Positions 60,301-64,000 of a stretch of DNA of 64,000 nucleotides are shown here, piece after piece. Numbering within the stretch: position 1 is the first letter of the stretch; every line of letters starts with the position of its first letter. The position numbers were made by a program, and so were the translations under genes. The notes below the pieces were generated by a model that saw only the letters and a program-made list of their open reading frames with translations, had not been told where the DNA came from and made no database searches. Origin of the DNA: Pagrus major (lineage: Eukaryota > Chordata > Actinopteri > Spariformes > Sparidae); contig NC_133236.1 of the NCBI RefSeq assembly GCF_040436345.1, positions 15,190,466 to 15,254,465 of the forward strand, written 5' to 3'.

Positions 60301-62510
60301 CAGTCAAGAATTAAAAACTGAAAAGCATCTATCACATGTTGTTTACTCAACTTGCCTGGGGATCCTTTGCACAAAATATGGATTGGGATGGTGTAATGAC
60401 ATTTGAGTCAACAGAGGAGAGAAACCAGTAACAAGATGCCTGGAAGCTGGCCTCTAGAGAGCCAATCCAAACCAGTCAGATAGTACCATTTTCATTTTCT
60501 GGCTCTTCAAACTCACGACACAGCTAATGAATGATGACATTACCATTAGTCATGACCTCTTCAGAAAGAATGCTGGCTCAAATTATCCGTAATTCAAGCT
60601 ATCTATATGATACACTCAAGACTGTTCAATTCCACAACTGGGAGTGGCTCAGGGATGCTTCAGCTCTCCATTTTCTCCAGTCTTCCTGCTGTACAATAAG
60701 CACCGTCTGCCTCTGTGCTCGCTCTCAGTGAAGGTAATAAAACTTGCAAGGCTTTATGCCTCAGTGGCACACAAAGATGTGCTCAAGGATTGACTGTGTG
60801 GGCTGATGAATAAACAGTTGTTACCTTCTTAGATGTCTGTCCATCTCTCTCTCACACACTCTCTCCCTCTCAGACAGCAACCAAAGAGAGATCTGAATAC
60901 CTACACCAAGACAGAGAGGTCTGTTGAGTGCTCCTCTGCCAGCAAAATTCATCTTTTGGGGAATTATCTGAACATTTTCAAACGGCAACAGTATTCGTCT
61001 GTGTCCTCCCACACACAGGGAGGAGTCAAGATGCTGACTAGCTGGCCTGCTGGCCGGCTTTGGAGTAGAATGAGTGGCTGTGCCCTGCTGTGCTCCTCTC
61101 AGTCTGTTGTTGGTGATTGGTTGCAGGCTCATGGCTACAAAGCTGGGACAGTCACTAAGGTCACCTGGCTCTCAGAGGGAAAGGCAGCATGACCAGAATT
61201 CTCACTGCTTTTGGTCTGTTTGCCTTCACTCAGACAATACTCACACACTGAGCTGGAGAAAAAAGCACACAAAGCAAAGAAATGTGCATTGTGCTGTCCA
61301 CACAGAAAAAAAAGCAAGAATATGAGTCTTCAGTCCTGCCAGCTGCATTGTGAGATGGAAAAAATAAAAGGATCATCAACATCTTTAGGATTCTTGCTCT
61401 GGGAAAAAATGGCTGAAAGTCCATTCAATATTTGCTGCTATATTTCACAAAATAAGTGAAAAATGTACTTTAAGCTGCTGGTTGTTCTAGAGGAAAAGAG
61501 TTACTATGATTCAGGCTCTGGAGACCATTAACTGTTCCAAATTTCATGGCAATTCAAAAGTTGTTACCAGCTGGTGACGCTATAGAAAATACTAACAATA
61601 ACAGGAGTCATCCTCGGTGGACGACAAATGTCTGTGCAAAAAATATCATATTTCTTTTGCGGGGAATCGCTGTGGAGATCTGGTCTAGCAATGTTAGATT
61701 AGGACCAAAATGACCAACTGACAGATGTTCACTGCAATCCCAAGAGCCACAACACAAGCATGGCTAAAAGTTGGATTTTTTCACATTGGACACAAAGTGG
61801 TTTTCTTTTTATTAATCAGTTTTAAAATGTACTGCATCGGACTTTAGCACAACTAGTTTCTAATTCATATCTGAGACACATACATATCCAGGGGCTGTAA
61901 TAACCTGCAGGAGTCAATTGTCTTTTCAAGAATAGGATTGGTTTTCTGCAGAGTTCTAATGTTTACCAGGGTGAGGGCGAGGATCAGCACCAGTGGGTCT
62001 GAATAATTTATGTTGCAGAGGATAATAAGCATAGAGTCTAAGAAAAAGGGAAGGGCAGTAGTGTTTTTCGTGTTTTTTGTATAAGTCATACAAACCAAAC
62101 ATAACACTTCAGGGATTAGAGACAAAATAGCTCGAAAGCAATTACGGTGAAAGGAATGAACTTTTGCACACTATGACGACGTTACTGTAGGAGGAACTGA
62201 ACCCAGAGGCAGAAAGGATAGATGGGACTGAAAAGAAAAGATTAACATCAAAGCAATTTGTTGGATTTCTTTGATTCAGAGCATGCTTTTGACACCGACA
62301 AACACAGCAACTCGACATGTTTGTGTCTGTGAGTGCTCCAGTGTGTCACAAAATCATAGGTGCTATTACATTCATCAGGCAGAACGTTTCCCTGGCAACA
62401 ATGACTTACCCTTCTCCTCCGACTTTGGTGATCTTGAGGCGAAAGTCCACAGAGTTCAGATTGGGGGGCTTCCACTTGAGGATGTCATCACACCTCCCGG
62501 CCTTGTATCT
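45174..62510 (-). CDS. rngtt: mRNA capping enzyme, C-terminal four exons (partial)
   Basis: Bifunctional RNA 5'-triphosphatase/guanylyltransferase that caps nascent Pol II transcripts in the nucleus. The last four coding exons lie here: 62510-62410, 56512-56446, 48716-48593 and 45340-45174. They join in frame to 152 residues matching the C-terminus of human RNGTT (597 residues). The peptide starts [15 protein letters not shown], continues through [14 protein letters not shown] and [14 protein letters not shown], and carries nucleotidyltransferase motif VI as [14 protein letters not shown]. It ends with a proline-rich basic tail ([14 protein letters not shown]). All junctions are GT-AG with matching phases (2, 1, 1). 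The triphosphatase domain and catalytic lysine (KxDG) lie beyond the right end. Introns are 5.9, 7.7 and 3.25 kb. Identity is very secure. Confidence 0.96.
45341..48592. other. rngtt: rngtt intron (3.25 kb)
   Basis: Non-coding. It contains a fish repeat at 47605-47925, a possible degenerate repeat at 45955-46075 with GATACCGATACC words, and no recognised RNA gene. Open frames are short. Confidence 0.6.
47605..47925. repeat. Widespread repeat ('CTGCCAAGGAGGTTATGTTT')
   Basis: The segment reads TCTGCCAAGGAGGTTATGTT, GTTGGTTTGTCAGCAGGTTT, ACTTGGATGGAAGATGGGTC, GGAATTTTTTCTCACTTTCT, TTAACATTTAGTGATAGGGC, CATGGATCTTGATGAAAAAA and ATCCAAATAAAATCCAGATC, in that order. This is a well-known high-copy repeat in fish and other animals (from memory). 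The open frame at 47558-47743 lies in it and is not a gene. Confidence 0.75.
48593..48716 (-). CDS. rngtt: rngtt penultimate coding exon (motif VI)
   Basis: Acceptor TTTGTCTGCACAG at 48717 and donor ATGG|GTGAGA at 48593/48592. It encodes [15 protein letters not shown] followed by [20 protein letters not shown], the OB-fold portion containing nucleotidyltransferase motif VI (RxRxDK). Its length of 124 nt ends one base into the alanine codon. Confidence 0.97.
49737..49784. repeat. 15-bp perfect inverted repeat
   Basis: Arms TTGTCATCACATGAC (49737-49751) and GTCATGTGATGACAA (49770-49784) are exact reverse complements around an 18-nt loop. Each arm contains TCATGTGA or its complement, the M-box motif of MITF/TFE-type bHLH factors. 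Confidence 0.9.
55785..55925. repeat. Fish interspersed repeat, second copy of the 7092 family
   Basis: GGCTGCGGCTAACAGTTATT, then TTCAATACTAAATAATCTGT, GATTATTTTCATGTTTTATT, GGTCTATAAAATATCAGCAA and AGAGAAGCTGGAAC follow the order of the same remembered consensus as 7092-7260 but keep a different part of it. Confidence 0.6.
56446..56512 (-). CDS. rngtt: rngtt coding exon (67 nt)
   Basis: Acceptor TTTCTAG at 56513 and donor AAG|GTGAG at 56446/56445. One base completes the preceding glycine codon, then [20 protein letters not shown] and MK follow, matching human RNGTT ([15 protein letters not shown] segment). Confidence 0.96.
56865..57660. repeat. AAGTC-rich and 'AAAAGTAC' repeat cluster
   Basis: AAGTCAAGTCAAGCC-type sequence at 56870-57050 and AGTCAAGTCACAAGTC at 57580-57600 flank GTACTCGAGTAAAAGGCCTT, GTACTTAAGTATCAAAAGTA (57180-57250), an A-tract at 57259-57276 and GGAAGTACAAGTACC (57480). 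Both motif types are familiar fish low-complexity and interspersed repeats, here nested. Confidence 0.6.
59126..59160. repeat. 'AAAGGAATAGTTCACCCAAA' repeat fragment
   Basis: TTAAAGGAATAGTTCACCCA, then AAATGTAAATTC matches the 5' end of a very abundant fish repeat. Only the first ~35 bp is recognisable. Confidence 0.65.
59460..59615. repeat. 'AAAGGAGACATATTATGCTC' repeat fragment
   Basis: AAAGGAGACATATTATGCTC, then ATTTTCAGTTGTATTTTGGG, TAATGTTTAAAAAACACATT, TTCTCATACTGCAGCACTGT and CTGTCTGAAACACTGTTTCT reproduce the order of a remembered percomorph repeat. Truncated at the 3' side. Confidence 0.7.
61535..61660. repeat. 'AAATTTCATGGCAAT' repeat fragment
   Basis: CCAAATTTCATGGCAATTCA, then GAGTCATCCTCGGTGGACGA and AAATGTCTGTGCAAAA are fragments of the same family as 15105-15690. 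Confidence 0.6.
62410..62510 (-). CDS. rngtt: rngtt coding exon (101 nt), most upstream in window
   Basis: Acceptor GTCCCCGCAG at 62511 and donor GAAGG|GTAAG at 62410/62409. It encodes [20 protein letters not shown] then [13 protein letters not shown] and two bases of glycine. This matches the human segment [20 protein letters not shown] and begins the OB-fold region after the nucleotidyltransferase core. Confidence 0.97.
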
Positions 62511-64000
62511 CTGCGGGGACACCCAATCCCGAGAAATGAGTAATGTGGAAGATTTGCTGGGGATGAATACATATCAAAGCTGCTTTCACGGAACAAGGGA
62601 GCAGTTGTTCATTTTTGTCAACCCATAACTCTGCAGATGGCTGAGTAATTTGCGAGCTGAGTAGAATTTTTAAGCAACAGTCACAGATAATGATCCTCAT
62701 ACAAATTAGGCTCCATTATGATACACTGTTGGTATCTAACTATCTAGAGCAGCAAGACATGAAAATTAATTGATCTTAATTTAAAAATTGGTCTCTGGGT
62801 ATCCACAACGTCATGAAATGCAAACAAAAAAAGAGCTAATTAAAGAATTAGCTCAATAGCTCCACATTTGAAATGAAATGATTATAAATAGACGATTTAA
62901 CGGAAGGAGCACAATAATAGATTTGTAAACAGATTGCAGGATGACAAATTATGATTCAACTTGATTGCAGTTTTCACATCACTACTGCGTTTGAATGTGC
63001 AGCAACATATGACACAACCACACAACACACTTTGATTATTTATGCATGCCTGACATTTCAGAGGACATGAAACAGGTCCACAGGAACATGAGAAATGTAA
63101 AGGCATGATGGGTGGAGGCGGGAACAGATGATCAGACTCCGTCACTGTCAGGTTGCCCGGTAACAGAAGTCTACTCCAAGGGAATGTGTTGAAAAGGAGA
63201 CAGGATTCCTCAGGAGAACCTGCGCTGTCATAGCTCAGGACCAAATAAGGGGTTCCTGGCCCCACCCACGTGTGGCCCCATGGCAGGACTTTAAAAAAAT
63301 AACTTTAAATCATGATCTGCAGAGAGAAACATACCGCTACTTGTCAGAAAATCTACTCTACTCCTCCACACAAGGCCTGGTGTCTGAGTTTGGCAAGCTG
63401 TTGGACCTGCTGAATTGCATGAAAATTTTGCAGCATGACAAGATTTCAAATGTTTTTTAGTCATTTCAGGGTCAAGCCCAGTACCAAGAATATATTCTCA
63501 TGTTGTACGATTCTGCTGCCTACATTTTACATCTGATGTCAAAGTTCAGTGCCACTGCAGAATGCAATGGGCTTTGTATGCTTGAAACCATAGGAGTTGT
63601 ATACTGTGTTGTCTGACCCTGTCTAAAGGCCTATATACCTATAAAATAGTCAAAGACAAGTCCTTTGGTTGAAAAACTGCCTATTTTACAGGAAACGCAC
63701 ATAAAACTTTAAGTCATATATGAGCTTTTTCAAAATTTGATTGGCTATACAGAGCGCCACTCATGAGCTGCAATTGGCTCAGTCTATAGAGGGAAAAAAA
63801 GAGGCTGGGTCCTTCTTTCAACAGGAAAAGTCATTGGCTATGTGGGCTGAAATAGGGCGTCAATTAAAAGCTAAGGCCGCAACCGCCATCTTGGTATCCA
63901 GATCCCAATGATATTCAAACAGAAACTTGAGTTAGGAAAATACACGATGACCATTGATGGATGCAAGACTATGTTTTGGACTAAATATTTTCCTGGATTG
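62511..64000. other. rngtt: rngtt intron, continuing beyond the window
   Basis: No exon resembling the upstream capping-enzyme motif V region (DGLIF) is seen on the minus strand before the window ends, so this is taken as intron. Short open frames on both strands look accidental. Confidence 0.5.

Larger units (their letters stand above)
56513..62409. other. rngtt: rngtt intron (5.9 kb)
   Basis: No exon recognised. It is rich in old repeats: AAGTC-rich low-complexity DNA, AAAAGTACTTGAGTA-type sequence, an AAAGGAATAGTTCACCC fragment, an AAAGGAGACATATTATGCTC fragment and an AAATTTCATGGCAAT fragment. The minus-strand frame at 57821-58060 is unrecognised. Confidence 0.55.

Noticed and set aside
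62271-62628. Plus-strand open frames over an rngtt exon
   Set aside because: Antisense to the 62410-62510 exon; the same applies to 45085-45383 over the last exon.

Overview
This is teleost fish nuclear DNA, most likely from a spiny-rayed (percomorph) fish. It is AT-rich, its genes have GT-AG introns, and many of its interspersed repeats are ones I know from teleost genomes. The genes are a conserved vertebrate block (human 6q15): rars2, akirin2, cnr1 and rngtt, all on the minus strand. Human genes orc3 and spaca1, which lie inside this block in human, are not visible between the same neighbours here. I see no bacterial, viral or plasmid content.

Layout. 1-1291: first six coding exons of rars2 (mitochondrial arginyl-tRNA synthetase), cut by the window start. 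2385-5930: complete akirin2 with five coding exons, a last coding part of only 11 nt, a 3' UTR and a GC-rich promoter. 7801-11950: cnr1 (cannabinoid receptor 1), with one intact 468-codon coding exon, a 3' UTR and a probable non-coding first exon. About 12-45 kb: a gene-free stretch of roughly 33 kb holding two arrays of a ~100-bp degenerate repeat, a duplicated ~380-bp block, a 30/40-bp minisatellite, TIR-type (MITE-like) elements, a tRNA-derived SINE, a retrotransposon scrap and many old repeats. 45174-62510: the last four coding exons of rngtt (mRNA capping enzyme), separated by 3.3-7.7 kb introns; the rest of the gene lies beyond the right end.

The four genes do not form a pathway: mitochondrial tRNA charging, nuclear transcription and proteasome import, endocannabinoid signalling, and mRNA capping. 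Their linkage is ancestral synteny. Exon boundaries were read by eye from splice sites, reading phase and remembered vertebrate proteins. Repeat family assignments come from memory of fish genomes, not from a database search. I found no convincing new biological system. The most unusual structures are the 12.6-17.2 kb repeat complex beside cnr1, the paired MITE copies, and the 11-nt final coding segment of akirin2.
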